64,000 bases of DNA from Trichuris trichiura. Lineage: Eukaryota > Nematoda > Enoplea > Trichinellida > Trichuridae. Position 1 is the first letter of the stretch. Each line of letters starts with the position of its first letter. Made by a program: the position numbers and the translations under genes. The DNA lies in NCBI GenBank assembly GCA_037903355.1, contig JBAJFE010000004.1, positions 3,286,001 to 3,350,000 on the forward strand, written 5' to 3'. Below the pieces are notes generated by a model. That model saw only the letters and a list, made by a program, of their open reading frames with translations. It searched no databases and was not told where the DNA came from. Positions 26,838 through 43,547 of the stretch are shown here, in pieces.

Positions 26838-28316
26838 CTGATTGCTCATCACTTTTGTCAGTTTCATTGCAAATTGATTTGATAGCAATTGGTGGAGCGG
26901 TTGACCAGCAGCTGTTCATAACGCATACGAAGATAATCTAAAAGCGATCATTTGACGGATACGCAATAACTAAGATTTCCTTTTAGGTATTTCTTGGAAT
27001 CAACTCTATAAGTGAAATTTGGTTTTTTTGTGCTCTTCATTGAATTAACCAATGGATGAATCCATCAGTCCGTTACTTTGCTCATTACTCGTTAAAGGTT
27101 CCAACGTTAAATATTACACCGAAAAAATGAGAAGTATCCAGCTTTCCAAGTAGTTTCTAGCTTGTTTACTTGTAGAGAAAACTAATCACAAGTATGGCCT
27201 GTTTTCAATAGTTCTGTATTCACGCCTTAAATTTTAAACTTAGGAAAGCGGCAACAGCGTTAAAACGTTGTGGCGTCAAATAAACCTGCCTCGCTAGTCT
27301 ACTATAAGGAAAACGCGACCAGAAGCCTAAAGATAATTTTAGAACAACAACAATAAGAAGACGAAGAAGAAGCAAAGGCTAAAAAGCTCTTATTCTCCGC
27401 ACATCTACGGCATGAAAAGAAAATCGATATATTGGTATGCAAATTATGGCAGTAAAAACTTACAAGCGGGCCCAATGCTGGCAGACAGAGCCCGAATAAA
27501 ATGGTTTTCCTGCTGTAATACCATTGGGCCGTAGCGTCTGTTTCATCATCCTCAGCATCATGAAGGTCATCATCCGCCTCTGTCGCCTTATAAATTGCAA
27601 AACCTGAGGTAAAGTAAGCTAAAACGTTATGACCACAACTTGAACAAGGGTTGACAATAACTTATCGCACTCCTTTCCTGTTCTCCAAGAAATTATTTTA
27701 ATTGTTTTATTACTACCTAGTTATACGTTACAAAAGCTAACAGTATTAAGGCAACAAACGCAGCGAATTGACTGCCCAAAGAATTCTTTTAAAAATTGCA
27801 CGACAGGTTCACATGGATTGTCATTAAAGACCGCTCATGCTTTGCAGCAATAAACCACACGTAAATACGTTGGCTATTAGTTGCCCCACTTGTCATACTG
27901 TAAATTTGTTGGTCATCTTGTTCTGCCCTTACCTAATTCGAAGTCTAAACCTAAAGGTAAGACTAATATTTTGGGTTAAGCTTCCGTAAGGGCATTACAA
28001 GATGTTTGGCATGCTCGCCTTTAATGGCAGAAATGGAATGGCGGCATGTTTTTTAAAAAGGAACCTGCATTTTTTTCTACTGTCTCTTCAGCTCCGGTTA
28101 TCAGCAAATTTCCTAATAGAATTTTCCCTAAATAAAGTATACGCTCCCGTGAAGAAGTGTCACGTTTTAAAAGCAATGTTCAAAGGCTATCATATGCCCA
28201 ACAAGAAGTTTAGAAAAAAAATAAGCAGTCTAAAAAGCGCATACCTCCGTTCTGCGGTGGCCAAGCTTCTTCGCTTTCACAGTCGCGTCCGTGGGTACAC
28301 TGCCCGTCATATACAG
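26838..28316 (-). pseudogene. Gene G: remnant of an EGF membrane-protein paralogue
   Basis: Three exon-like pieces are in family order. Piece 28245-28316 (phase 1/1, 72 bases) gives an EGF-like fragment with two cysteines (VYDGQCTHGRDC). Piece 27464-27603 (phase 1 to 0) gives an acidic linker (ADDDLHDAEDDE) and the start of a helix (ILFGLCLPALGPL). Piece 26838-26937 (phase 0 to 1) completes the helix (IIFVCVMNSCW) and starts a tail. The phases equal those of the helix and juxtamembrane exons of genes C and D. No complete EGF module, signal peptide or final tail exon was found, so a degenerate copy is most likely. A gene with missed exons is the alternative. Confidence 0.5.
27893..28085 (-). 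repeat. Family R element, copy 7 (reverse orientation)
   Basis: GTCATACTGTAAATTTGTTG, TTGTTCTGCCCTTACCTAA and AAAGGAACCTGCATTTTTT are in reverse family order. It lies in an intron of gene G. Confidence 0.6.
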
Positions 28317-30845
28317 CTAAAAAGGTCTGCGACTCATCAATGGCTAGATATGAAACAATTTGTTTAAGCTAAGGTCAAAATCAAAAAAAAAGTGAAAAAC
28401 GAAAACTGACAGAACTACTGATAAACCAGCCAAGGCCGGGATGTTAGTTCTGGTCGGCTGGAAATAGCTGTGAAAAGTTCAGAGGATAAAAACGAAATAA
28501 ATTCAAAGCTCGCATGGGTAATCCTATCAGCACTAAAACTCGCATTACGTAAAATCACAACGTACCGTCAAGATTGTGTGAAGCAGATGAATTTGACAGC
28601 CACTTGCTTTCATTTGAACTATCAGACGTCGGAGCCACAAGTGATAAGCTGCAAGCCAGGAAAAGCAGCTGAAATGACCAAAATTGAAGCGCTAAGCTTT
28701 TTTCTGAAAGTGATTAGCGGATTTATCAAGACGGACTTATCAATGTACGAAACAATTAGGGGTTAAACTATTAATGTAAGTAAGGAAAAATTAGTCATCA
28801 GCAATAACACATCGCTTTTATATCTAACTGTTTTTAGCAGCCAAAAATTACGCTGATACATAATTAATCATGGCGGAAAATTTTAAAAACGCCGTTTCTT
28901 ATAAATTTGTAAGCATCGCAGAGTTTTCGGCGGTAATAATGCAACATTCGTCAGTTAGTCAGGACTTGTGGACGCCATAATTTCACAACAGAACTTATCG
29001 TACTAACAACAATACTGTTGTAGGTATAGCTATGTTTACTTCCTTTTACAGAGATGACCCATTTCAAAGTTTTTTTGGTGTAGCTTTCTAAATGCATTGG
29101 TTTCTAGGATCTAATTCTAAATGCATTTGAGCGCTCAGGTGAAACGATTTGTTTCCGTCAAAAAATGAAGATAATTTATTGCCTAAAAACCATGAAAGCA
29201 ACGAGAAAATGTCCGTTCAAGAACATACAGTGTGACATCTGTAATGCAGGTGAATGAAATTTAAACTTAAGTTGCTACCGGTCAGAATTCCCTACTGATC
29301 GCAACGTGCACATCAGTTGAGCTCAGGCTAGAAATATACTTCAGTTTGGCAATCGGACCCACTACAGGATTTTTTCCACTTCGTTACCTTTGGGTAGGCT
29401 AATTCACCCCATACAAATGGGCTCCCGTTGGTTAAAGAGGATACTATTTTCGCCTAGGGCTTAGGTGTCGTACGTTTCTAGGGAGCAACATGAGACTGCG
29501 ACCAACAGAAAATTTAAATGTTCCTGCTGTTTCGCCTGCATTCGATTATCGTGCTGTACATTTCGGAAAGCAATTCGACAAAACAGCGTTTATTAATTGA
29601 AACTTCAAACTTTCTGTTCGTAAAGCTACGCTCAGCGTTAAGTTGCACCTAGCCAGAAGTTCATTCGCATTCTAACAATCTACGCCAAAATTTAACATTA
29701 AAGACAAAGAAATCGTTCTACCTGAAATGTCATATCGCAAGTTTTTTGTAGCTGTTGTGACAATAAGGGGCGGTAGAGCTGAAGAAAGTGAAAATTCTTT
29801 CCGTTTTAACAGAACAGAACGCGCGCGTAACGGTTTTAACGTCTGCATAGGTTTAAGCTTGTTTAAAAACTTGTTCCGCGCATGATGCATGCGCAAAAAT
29901 TCGATAAGCGTCGTTAAATCTCGAACAAAAACTTTTGCAGATTGAAATGGATTTGCAGGTACAATTAAGTTATTAATGCAGTGTTTATCACTTCTACCGC
30001 TGTCGAGACACTTTGGCTAATGGTATAGGAAGCAGAAGTGATTTAACGCTTTGTTTAACTAGAGAAAGCTGTCGAGAAACGAAAAGTTCTAAAACAAGAA
30101 GAATGGATCAACATGCCATCTGCACCCGCGCAGTTCAAAATATGCATTGAGGTTACAAGCGTTGTATTGCGTTCGCTTTACGCTGGGATTTTGTGAGCAG
30201 AAACCTTACGACTCATTAGCAAGAGGACTGACAATTACATGTTGTCATAAACGTCAAAAATGTGCCACTTTTATTAATGCTATTTAATTTATGCCTTTTC
30301 GTGATTTGAATATTCAAATGTAATAAACTCAAAGAAGGCCAAAACAGCTCCGCTTGGCCCACATACTTTTCTATGGCTATGCAGACAATGGAGAAATGAC
30401 TGAACAATGATAGTACGATGACCACGAGTTGACAGCTGCTAAAGAAGGTTCAAATATGAAAGCAAAAAACTTGACGTGCACAAACCCAGGGGCAGTTATG
30501 AAGGGAAATTTTACGAATGAATTAGTCTATTTTCCTCAGGTGAAAAAAACCTATTAATAGCTTCTACTTTTGACAACTGAAAGCCCTCCGCTAAGCGCTA
30601 GCGTCAAGGATTGATTATCATCTGACGACGGCGCAGAAAAGCCAGTTGTACCTGCATGCAAGTTTACTACAGAAAGACAAAGTATCTGATTAGGGCTGCG
30701 AATAAAAACCAGATTTTCATACTTTGCTAGAATTACGTTTCAAAAATCTCTACGTTTACCGTTAAATATCAAAGAACATTACTAGTTAACTTTACGCTAC
30801 GATGCAACAGGTGTAGCTCTCGTTTTGAACTTAGAAAATGAAGTA
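28317..30845. other. Region between gene G and the deacetylase homologue
   Basis: Small open frames occur on both strands but none shows a domain, splice pairing or cysteine spacing. No repeat was recognised. Confidence 0.35.
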
Positions 30846-32958
30846 TTAATATTTATAGACCCGTCTGCCATCGATGAAAGTGGCAACAATGTTCAGCTCG
30901 TCGGAAAGGAGGAGAAAATCGGCATCGCAACCAGGTTTCAACGAGCCCTTGACTGTATCGATGCCCAAAAATTTGGCTGGGTGTAAACTGGCGCACGATA
31001 AGGCGTAGGCGCAGTCGCATCCGCTGTATCTGACCAACGATCGAACACTTTCCACCATTGGAACAAAACTTAAAGAAACGTTTATAATTCGCCTTTGAAG
31101 GCAGAAAAAATTCTCACCCGCTGACAGGAGTCATCCTTAGATTTATCTCCTTCTCTCTAGGATCACACTCATCCGTGGAACTAACCGTACCTCCTTCCGG
31201 GTAGGACGCTGCAGCTTCATTCGTAACTAACATTAAGCCGCGAGGACAAAGGCGATAAGCAGTCTTCACGGCTGCAGGTTCGCAGTTGAACCCGTCAGCA
31301 ATAAGACCATAATATATGGAACTTCTACGAGGACCCATTAGCAATCCCGCGACACCCATATCATCGTCATGAAACTAAAAGTACTCAAACAACCTGCCAC
31401 ATCATCTCTATGGCATATTTGGCGACAAACCGTTTTCATAGCATTAAATATGTGAGTTATTCCCCGGGCTCCCATTCGGACGGCTTTGTGGGCAACGGTA
31501 ACAGTTGCATTTGAATATCCTTGAAAAGAATTTCCTAAAGGTGAAATGAGTCGGCGCAACATCTACCAACCAAGTGAAACAAGTATATTTCTTTCCGACA
31601 GTTCTTTGATGACCTGTAAAGCGTTTGGAAGTTCGGGAGCCAAAGTAATCATACGAATGTCGTCCAAGTGTTTGCCGTATACTCTTTCTATGCTCTCGTA
31701 GCCGTTTGTAAATTCGTCAAGCACATTTTCACGCTTATGACAACCGCGCTTTATGTTGCTTATGAATGGTCCCTCCATATGAAAACCTATTGAAGTAGCG
31801 CTTTTTAGGAGGCAGGCAAATTCATGCAACAAGTTCGTCTCGTACCAAGGATGGCAGCGGCATTTTCATCGCTAGCGCAATAGCGATTGTATTCCTTTAG
31901 TATCTGTAAAACTACTGAGCTCACGCATTGAACAATAAAGTGCACTGCTTACCTTTTGATAAAACGAAGGAGAACTGCTCATTATTGTTGGGCAAAAAGA
32001 CGTTACGCCATATTTCAAAAGTCTTCTCGAAATCAATCTCAGCTTTTCGATTATGTCACCGTCATCACTGCTTAGATTGATATCGCTTGAACCTTAAGTC
32101 AAAATAAAAAAGCATAAATGCGCACTCATTTTTGCAAAAGTAACGTTGACTTAGAGCTCGTACACTCACTGATGAATTATTATTGATAATAGTAGACTTC
32201 TTTCTTCTCGTTGTAAACCTGTTACGGTTTGCAATATAGGGAAGGATGTTTACTATTGCGGCATTCAAGTCAGTGACGGAAAAGCTTCTTTACGACGCAA
32301 TAATCAACATGAAAAGGTTGTTAAGTATCATGGGTGCTCTGCAGTAAAAAACTCCTAAGGACTTGCAACTCACTATCAACAAGGGAAATTAAAAGCGTTA
32401 CAGAAAGACGTATAACAACTTCGAACGATTGATGGATCCAACGTAGGTGTTTACTGTAACATGTTGGATGAATACAAGCGCAGATTACTCGTTCATGCGA
32501 AATTTATTAGGAGATACGGTAGATGTCAAGTTAGTTTTTAAGAGATTAAAAATTATTGCGCAATTACATTGCCCACCGCTTTATAAAAATTCTTATTTCT
32601 CTTGAAAGCACTTATTTATTAAACAGCGAAAAATTATCTTCGCTTCCCAATTGCTTTAAGGCAGCCGTTCGCTGAACTATGCCCGCGCTGGAGTTGAAAT
32701 AAATAAAAATTCTGTTTTACCTTTGACCTGCAAATCTATGAAGCTCGGCGCCAAAAGCAAATGCTCGCAATCGATACAGTAGTCTGCGTCAACCTTCTCT
32801 TCGTAAAACACGTCAAAACTCTCTATAACGCGTCCATTGTGCACCCACAAATCTTGCTCGACGAAGATGTCATCGACCAAAAGTTGGCAATTTATGAATC
32901 TGACTAAACTTTCCCCCAAATCCACCACTTCGTCATCGTACCATTTCAAGCACTTCAT
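30846..32958 (-). CDS. N-acetylglucosamine-6-phosphate deacetylase homologue (AMDHD2/NagA family) with altered active site
   Basis: Exons in coding order are 32721-32958, 31953-32092, 31846-31903, 31571-31786, 31431-31519, 31118-31374 and 30846-31068 (406 residues, the normal family length). Recognised segments are YGVTSFCPTIMSSSP, GFHMEGPFISNIKRGCH, GARGITHIFNAM, YYGLIADG, ALSCASLHPAKFLG and GCDADFLLL. Family enzymes deacetylate GlcNAc-6-P with a metal bound by Glu131, His195 and His216 (E. coli numbering) and a catalytic Asp273. Glu (HMEGPF) and His216 (THIFNAM) remain. The GHS/GHT histidine is Tyr (SLGYSNAT), the DGxH histidine is Asn (ADGFN), and the TDA aspartate is Asn (VTNEAA). The NGGFG loop after the first strand is also missing. 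An intact frame with these losses suggests a pseudoenzyme. An alternative acceptor would give GNSFQGYSNAT and still lacks the histidine. Confidence 0.85.
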
Positions 32959-33227
32959 CGGTCACAACTTTCTGGCGCTCTACAATTTGGCAAAGTGTCT
33001 TCTCGCATATTTATTTTTACGAAATTGAACCGCGAATAAATAGTTACGACATTGCTGCTTGCGGTCCGAAGATCCCTAAGCCTAAGCAGGCATAGGAATC
33101 CTGGAATATCACTTGACTAAACGTTAAAAGAAAGCAAGAAAAGAGTTATTCGTCGTGGCATATTTAAAAATCTAGTCAATCAGTTCCGCTCTACGCAGCA
33201 TTATCGCAGTTTTTAAAAATTTAGTGG
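32959..33227. promoter_or_regulatory. Presumed 5' flank of the deacetylase homologue
   Basis: This is the sequence immediately upstream of the deacetylase-homologue ATG. It is inferred from position only; no core promoter motif is clear. Confidence 0.2.
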
Positions 33228-33458
33228 CTCTTATAGGTTATGCGCTTCGGAATTTGGGGAATGCAAGTTCTTTTTTGTTAACTATGCGGTCATCCTGTCA
33301 CTCCACCGCTGGGAAGCACGGCGGCCGTTTTTTCCGCCTTTCGCTAAGCCTAAACCAAAATGCATGCCTTACTTTTAAGCTTATGCTTAGGGAAAGGAAG
33401 AACAGAAGGGCCAGCAAGGTTACAGTATGACAGCGGGGCGCATAACCGATAAGACACT
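33228..33458 (+). repeat. Family R element, copy 8 (best-preserved ends)
   Basis: The ends CTCTTATAGGTTATGCGC and GCGCATAACCGATAAGAC are terminal inverted repeats of about 18 bases. Inside are GGGAATGCAAGTTC, a GCTAAGCCTAAACC ... AAGCTTATGCTTAGG palindromic core and GGTTACAGTATGACAGCGG. Confidence 0.7.
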
Positions 33459-34233
33459 ATTTAGCCGTAACGCTAAGAAACCAGTGTAGGAAAACGATAA
33501 CTAATAATAGAATTACGATAAATTACGTACCACCGAAACTTTACGCTTCAGCAGAAGACTAATTCTAAATCAGTGCGCGTTGCGCTGTAGAAAGCTGTTT
33601 AAACAACACTACCAAAAAAACAGTTTAAAGCCAAATTAAATTGCTTCCTTAAAATACCACTCAAATGCTCAGAGGCTGTAAACTGAAGTCACCATTTCAT
33701 AAGTCTCTTGTCGAGGCTTTTCGAACGATTGCGCAAAAGCGGTCTCGTCAATCTGGTCTGCAGGCAAGAAGGCAAAATGAGACAGGCAAGTGAACTTGTT
33801 ACGTGTTTTTGTAAAAGTTAGCATTTTTGGACTCTCTATGCCATTGATATTAATAGTTTGCCTTTTTTTAAAAAGGCGAACGACGAGATCGCTCGCAACA
33901 GCAAGTACTACGCGGCATCCGTCATCGTTGAGATCTTCCCAACTAAAAAGAACAAAAAGATATACAAATTGGCGTTTTTAAAAAAAGCTATAAGTTTTAG
34001 ACTTAATTTTCTTAAACACCAACCGTAGTAGCGTCAACTGTACGTCAGCACCGCTTAACCTAGGTGGGGATAATGAAACGGAAATAAAGCGGTTGTACAA
34101 GTTAAAAATGGACTACTGCGCGCCACTTTTTTATGAACCTGAGAGTAAAAAACTCACTCTTTTGATGTTACTGTAAGGTTTTAGAAAAGAAGTTATTCCC
34201 GACTTACTTTGGGGCTGAAGTTTTTTTGTTCAG
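33459..34233. other. Upstream region of gene B
   Basis: The missing first exon of gene B should lie here. A short ATG frame at 34109 was tested but its donor phase does not fit. Confidence 0.3.
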
Positions 34234-38807
<4,574 letters not shown>

Positions 38808-39449
38808 ACTACTAAGAAGCTAGTGGCATCATTTGGGTGTGTGCATACAACCCAAAAAACTACTAATCAAATAATCCTACAGTCAGCTACATATTTAACA
38901 CAGTAAACGCTTGCCAAAAGCAAAGTTGCCTATTTCATGGTTCGGAACGCCAGCTGCAACATATACTACAGTTGTGACTGCAAAAAAGGCCCTTTCGGCA
39001 AAATGTTTATTCTTAGCGCAAAGCAACGAAAACAAACAAAACATGCCACATCTCCAGCTGCTTCGGAGCATACCAATCTTCGCCATAATAATCTAAGATC
39101 ACTAAAATTTTAAAAAAATCAAACCAGCCTTTGTCGTCGACTAACTTTCAAAGATACTGCAAAAAAGAATACAAACATGTATCGGAAGCATTTATACTTT
39201 TGTAAAATTCAATATTTAAATAATATAATTAGGCGCCCCCCAACCGACCTTTAAAGGCGCGTAGCTAAAGAGAATTTGCGTATGCAATCGCAAAGTTCGC
39301 TTCCGCACCCAATAGCAGAAACAAAAAAGAAATAAAAAAGAGAGCAGCTCGCTTTAAAAATGAAAGTATAACGCTATAGGAAAGAAAGTGATTAGCAAAA
39401 ACCCCAAGCTGAAGGGCGTAAAGGTGGACCACATAGAGGGCGCTACCAA
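38808..39449. other. Convergent 3' spacer between gene B and eIF4E
   Basis: No gene is seen. Both 3' untranslated regions should lie here. Confidence 0.5.
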
Positions 39450-40143
39450 TCACACCTTGTACTTTGCCTTAAATGTCGAGTCGTGCTTAACGCCAGCGTC
39501 TGCGTGGCATTCGTAGCTGATCGATTCTTGGATACCCAATTTCTCTTTCATAATTTGCCTGAAAATGATAATTAATAAATGGCAAAAACAAATTGGCGGG
39601 AAAAATAGACCCAATACGGCGATTGGCCTCCTCGTTAAGGGCGTCTCTTGTCCAAAGGCACACTTTGAAACCTCTCTGGCGGATATTGACGGCTGCACCG
39701 CATATTTGCTCGCTATAGGCGCCAAACTGTTCGCCCATCATGGCGACAAGCAGTTCAAGCCAAATTGAGTCCACGCGATGGCTGTTACGATCGACGGTGA
39801 CTATCCATCGGCCACCGTGGCAATTCATCTTGTCCTCCCATTCGGGACGAATGCTTTCTTTGAAGAAGTAATAGTCGGAACCAACTTGCAATGTACTCGC
39901 TTCTTGAATAATTCGGAACAACCTTGAACATCAATAAAGCTACAGTCACGTCTTGAATGCGCCTACAGTAACTTACGACCAAAAGTCTTCAATCGTTGAA
40001 ACTTTTCCCACCGAACGTAGGCAGTCAGACCAAAGTTTGTTCCGTTCGTTCTTTAGGTACCACAGCATCCACGTGTACATTAAAGGATGTTTTACATAAT
40101 TGCTTTGAAGATCCGCGACTGTGCTGTCCTCACCGTCAGCTTT
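39450..40143 (-). CDS. Eukaryotic translation initiation factor 4E (cap-binding protein)
   Basis: Exons in coding order are 39977-40143, 39611-39922 and 39450-39558, giving 195 residues. A short 5' exon with the initiator Met was not found. Family landmarks are present in order: HPLMYTWMLWYLKN, NKLWSDCLRSVGKVSTIEDFW, SIRPEWEDKMNCHGGRW, CGAAVNIRQRGFKVCLWT and YECHADAG. The two cap-sandwiching tryptophans and the adjacent Glu (NKLW and PEWED) are conserved. So are the Arg/Lys phosphate contacts (RQRGFK) and the Trp for eIF4G/4E-BP binding (EDFW). It should be an active cap binder in translation initiation in the cytoplasm. Intron 39559-39610 uses a weak donor (GTCTAT), chosen because phase and homology demand it. 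Confidence 0.88.
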
Positions 40144-42687
40144 CTGAAAATATCATTCTCAAACGACTCGAAAGCAATAAACTAAAGATTTCTTTTATTG
40201 AATTCATTTACGCTCAACCATAGACGTTAACCGCAAAGCTTTCTGCCCAAAGTGTGCGCCGAAGGAAGAATTTGTTAACGTAACCACAGACAATCGCGCC
40301 TCAATGCTAAACTGCTACTTTTTAAAATTATCGCCAACGCAGCGAAAGGCCGCAGACTACTGTTTGCTACCAAAGGTTATCCAAATTTCAAAAGCAGTCC
40401 ACCCTATCGTACGACGAATGCAGGCAACTATTTGCGCGCATCCTGTTTTGACCTTACTGACAAAAAAACAAGTGTCGTTTTAACTGGGCATCGTTAATAG
40501 TCTTTCTACAACAAAAAATAGTGACTGTTTTAAAGAATTAAGCGAAAAAAGTCCACCCAGATTTCGAAAACCCTTCAGACTTAGTTCTTTGTTTGAGTAC
40601 AATCTCAGCGCTCTGTAGAGTTCGAACTAACCGGAACTATCAGATCAGAAGGACAGAAGTAGTAAAGTATCAGCTATCTATTGAAAATTTATTCGCCGTA
40701 CGCTGATTATTGGGTGAATTTCAGTCCTCCAAAAATTACAGCATTTCAAATTTAGCAGGATGAACATCTTCATTGAAAGAAAACGGGCAAAATAACGTTT
40801 TTCCAAAAAAAAACAGTGGCGTAGTAACCTGAATGTCTTTATTGCATACGGTAGGCCAGCTGTTCTCATGGACGAATGCAGATTTGGAGTGCCTCACTCC
40901 ACCTTTAAGGGTTTCCTGGATTATAGATTAATCATTTACTTAATAGAAACGTTTGGATATTAATGTAGGACGAACAGCAGCGTCAGCATGAAAAAACCTG
41001 GCCTTAGCCAGTACAGCAAAGTGCAACTTCGATTAACCGAATTACATTTTTGTCATTGCAGTAAAAAAAAGTTTTAGACAGTCATAGCTTTTACTTTTTT
41101 TTATCTTTCAGCTCAACAATGTTTAATTTTCATTATCTGCTGTAAAAGTATTTGTTTGAAAATCCTTTTGCATTTCTTTGCTGCTCCATCGCGGATTACA
41201 TTCTGCTGTCGGGAAAAGTTTTCATATTATTGGAATACGTTGGCTGGAAATGATTTTCAAACATGCCGAACCTGCAGATATAATTGTAGCCCACTGTAAG
41301 AACCAATGCGCAATTGAGTTTTTGAAAAAAATTTAGAATAATAATATGCGTGGGAGAAATAGGGTTGAATGGAGCAGAAAGTTAAGGAATGCTTTCAACA
41401 AAGTCACTGGGGCTCAACTCAAGTTGGAACGTTTACACAAAATAATAACAAAGCAAATCAGTAACAAAACAGAGTAAAACAAAAAAGACTCATTCTTTCA
41501 GGAAGTGACGTCACGGCCACGCTGTTCAGGAACCATAGCTGCTACATTTTTAAGTTACTAATAGATTGAGAACTTTTATTCCTCGGCCATTTCTGATAAG
41601 CAAGTACTTACAGTACTCTTAAATGGGATGAGCAAAATACCACACCGCTGAACGATAAATGAATATTAAACTTACTCGTAAAGGCTAAGGCAGCGAACAC
41701 GATTTTGATACAACAAAATAGTATTAACGTTTACGATCTGTTCATAAACAAAAGTAGGAGCTTTTCTTTCATTACATTACGGAAGAAGCGAACGATGTGA
41801 GCTCAATGTCATAGTAATTTAAAGTTCCAAAATTAGAACTAAACCGTTCGATATTTCCTCCCCAAAAGGAATCAAGTATTCTAATTTACATAATTGTTTA
41901 TGTGCAGCTACCGTGGCTAGTTTTCGCTGCAGCAAATACTCGCAAGTCAATTGATTATTGCAAGGCTTACGTGGCACCGTTAGCAATGCCCACGTTAAGT
42001 TCTATCACGTAAAAGATTAAAAGCTGACCAACTATTCAAAATTTAAAAACTTTGATTTTACAAAATGCTTAGTCACTTCTCCCAGTGCGCAGCGAAGCCA
42101 TCACTAGCCATAACTAACGACAGTTAGGCGCTCTACCGTGATCGTTTCGCCGAGCGAGTTGGAACAATGCTTCGAACAAAAGGAAGTTCTAATAACGAGC
42201 AAAAAAAGTTTAAACTTTGCAGCAAATCCTACCGGTGAGTTTAGTCCTTCTTCGCTGACGCTCTTCGAAGAATCAGGGCTCTTTTCACCGCCTTCTACAG
42301 GAAATTCCGCGGAAGTCATCTAAAAACTTTTACACCGTTCCGAACACGCTTCCCATAAGAGGTTTGCACATGCACACTACTGACCACTACAGTTTGGTGC
42401 CCCTTTGAGCCGCGGAACAAACGTTGAACCAGTCTAACCCAACGAGCAGAAGATACCTGTTGGAAAGCACGTTACAGTATCGCGTGAAATTTAGTCACGT
42501 ACGATTGTTAAGAACAAACGATGCGTTTGTCAATGGTGTCCTCAATCTCCATTGTTCTATAAAGTTGACTTTTGAGGCTTGTAACTAACCAAGCGAAATA
42601 CTGCCATATAGGAACATTCTTACAACTACAAATATCGAAAGTAGGCAGCTATGAGGGGATACGGAAACAAAGACTCTTAAAACGCTT
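40144..42687. other. Upstream region of eIF4E, no supported gene
   Basis: The eIF4E first exon and promoter should lie near 40144-40300. The rest has only short open frames. Confidence 0.35.
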
Positions 42688-43113
42688 TTGTTGCTTTACG
42701 CACGCTTTCCTTTCCAGCACTGTAGAATCAGCGGCACCTTTACTGCTTTCAGTTTTAAAATGGGTAAATTTTCTGTCTGGCAAAGAAGTGTAAATAACGC
42801 ATGTTACTTTAACAACAAATTTTGCAACAATCTTTTCGGTCAGAAGGCGGATTCTAAACGTTTAGTTTCTGGACAAACCGATGGAAAACAAAACGCCAAC
42901 TGCGTCAGAAGTGACTACAGTACCCAAAAAGAGAAAGAAGGTTCAGCCTCAGTCAGTTCTAGCTGGTTAACATTAGCCGAACTGCTCATTGAAAAATATG
43001 TGAAGGGCAAAACTCTCAGCGAGAAGTTGAGATGCGGTACTCGCATTACGATGTTAAAAGGCGTTTTATTCGGCCGTAACTATATGGACGGTTTCGCAGC
43101 AACAGAGGAATGA
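42688..43113 (+). CDS. Unrecognised 141-codon open frame
   Basis: The frame starts at ATG and contains a hydrophilic middle part (TQKEKEGSASVSSS) and a helix-like segment (LTLAELLIEKYVKGKTL). No family, signal peptide or secure splice site is recognised. Its length is not far above what chance gives in this sequence. It could be one exon of a gene or a spurious frame. Confidence 0.2.
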   Translation: MLLYARFPFQHCRISGTFTAFSFKMGKFSVWQRSVNNACYFNNKFCNNLFGQKADSKRLVSGQTDGKQNANCVRSDYSTQKEKEGSASVSSSWLTLAELLIEKYVKGKTLSEKLRCGTRITMLKGVLFGRNYMDGFAATEE

Positions 43114-43496
43114 ACGTGAATCAAGGTTAAATTAAAAATTATGCGACTCTTTGGCTTTGTTTCCACTGTGTAAAGTAAAGCAAACTTTTGCTTAGGAGCT
43201 TAACGACAACGAACAAGCGCCCAAAGCATCGTACATTTTTCGCAGCGAATGTATCAGCTGAAACCGTACAGGAACAACTTCTGAAAAGTCGCAGGAAGAC
43301 ATAACTTAGTTCGCAGCCTGCCACTGAAACAGAAAACTAGCGATCAGCAGAAAAATGCAAAAAAGAATAAGAGCTCAAGTAAATCACACTTAAAAAACTG
43401 AGCCACCTGATCTGATGGGAAGCGGCATTATTGTTGATAGAGATGAAAATAAACCAAAAAACTTTCAAATAAGTTTTGCTAAGTTACTGTAGTTCG

Positions 43497-43547
43497 TCCT
43501 TATACTGTAGGTAGGTACTAAGGTTAGTACCTACCCATCCTTATACT
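43497..43547. repeat. Small hairpin flanked by 10-bp direct repeats
   Basis: TCCTTATACT occurs at 43497-43506 and 43538-43547. Between them GGTAGGTACTA and TAGTACCTACC can pair across a loop of a few bases. Confidence 0.55.

Noticed and set aside
28002..28367. 121-codon plus-strand frame
   Set aside because: It runs through a family R element and a minus-strand gene G piece, and has no domain.
34109..34150. Possible ATG first exon for gene B
   Set aside because: Its GTAAAA donor is in phase 1 but the acceptor at 34234 needs phase 0.
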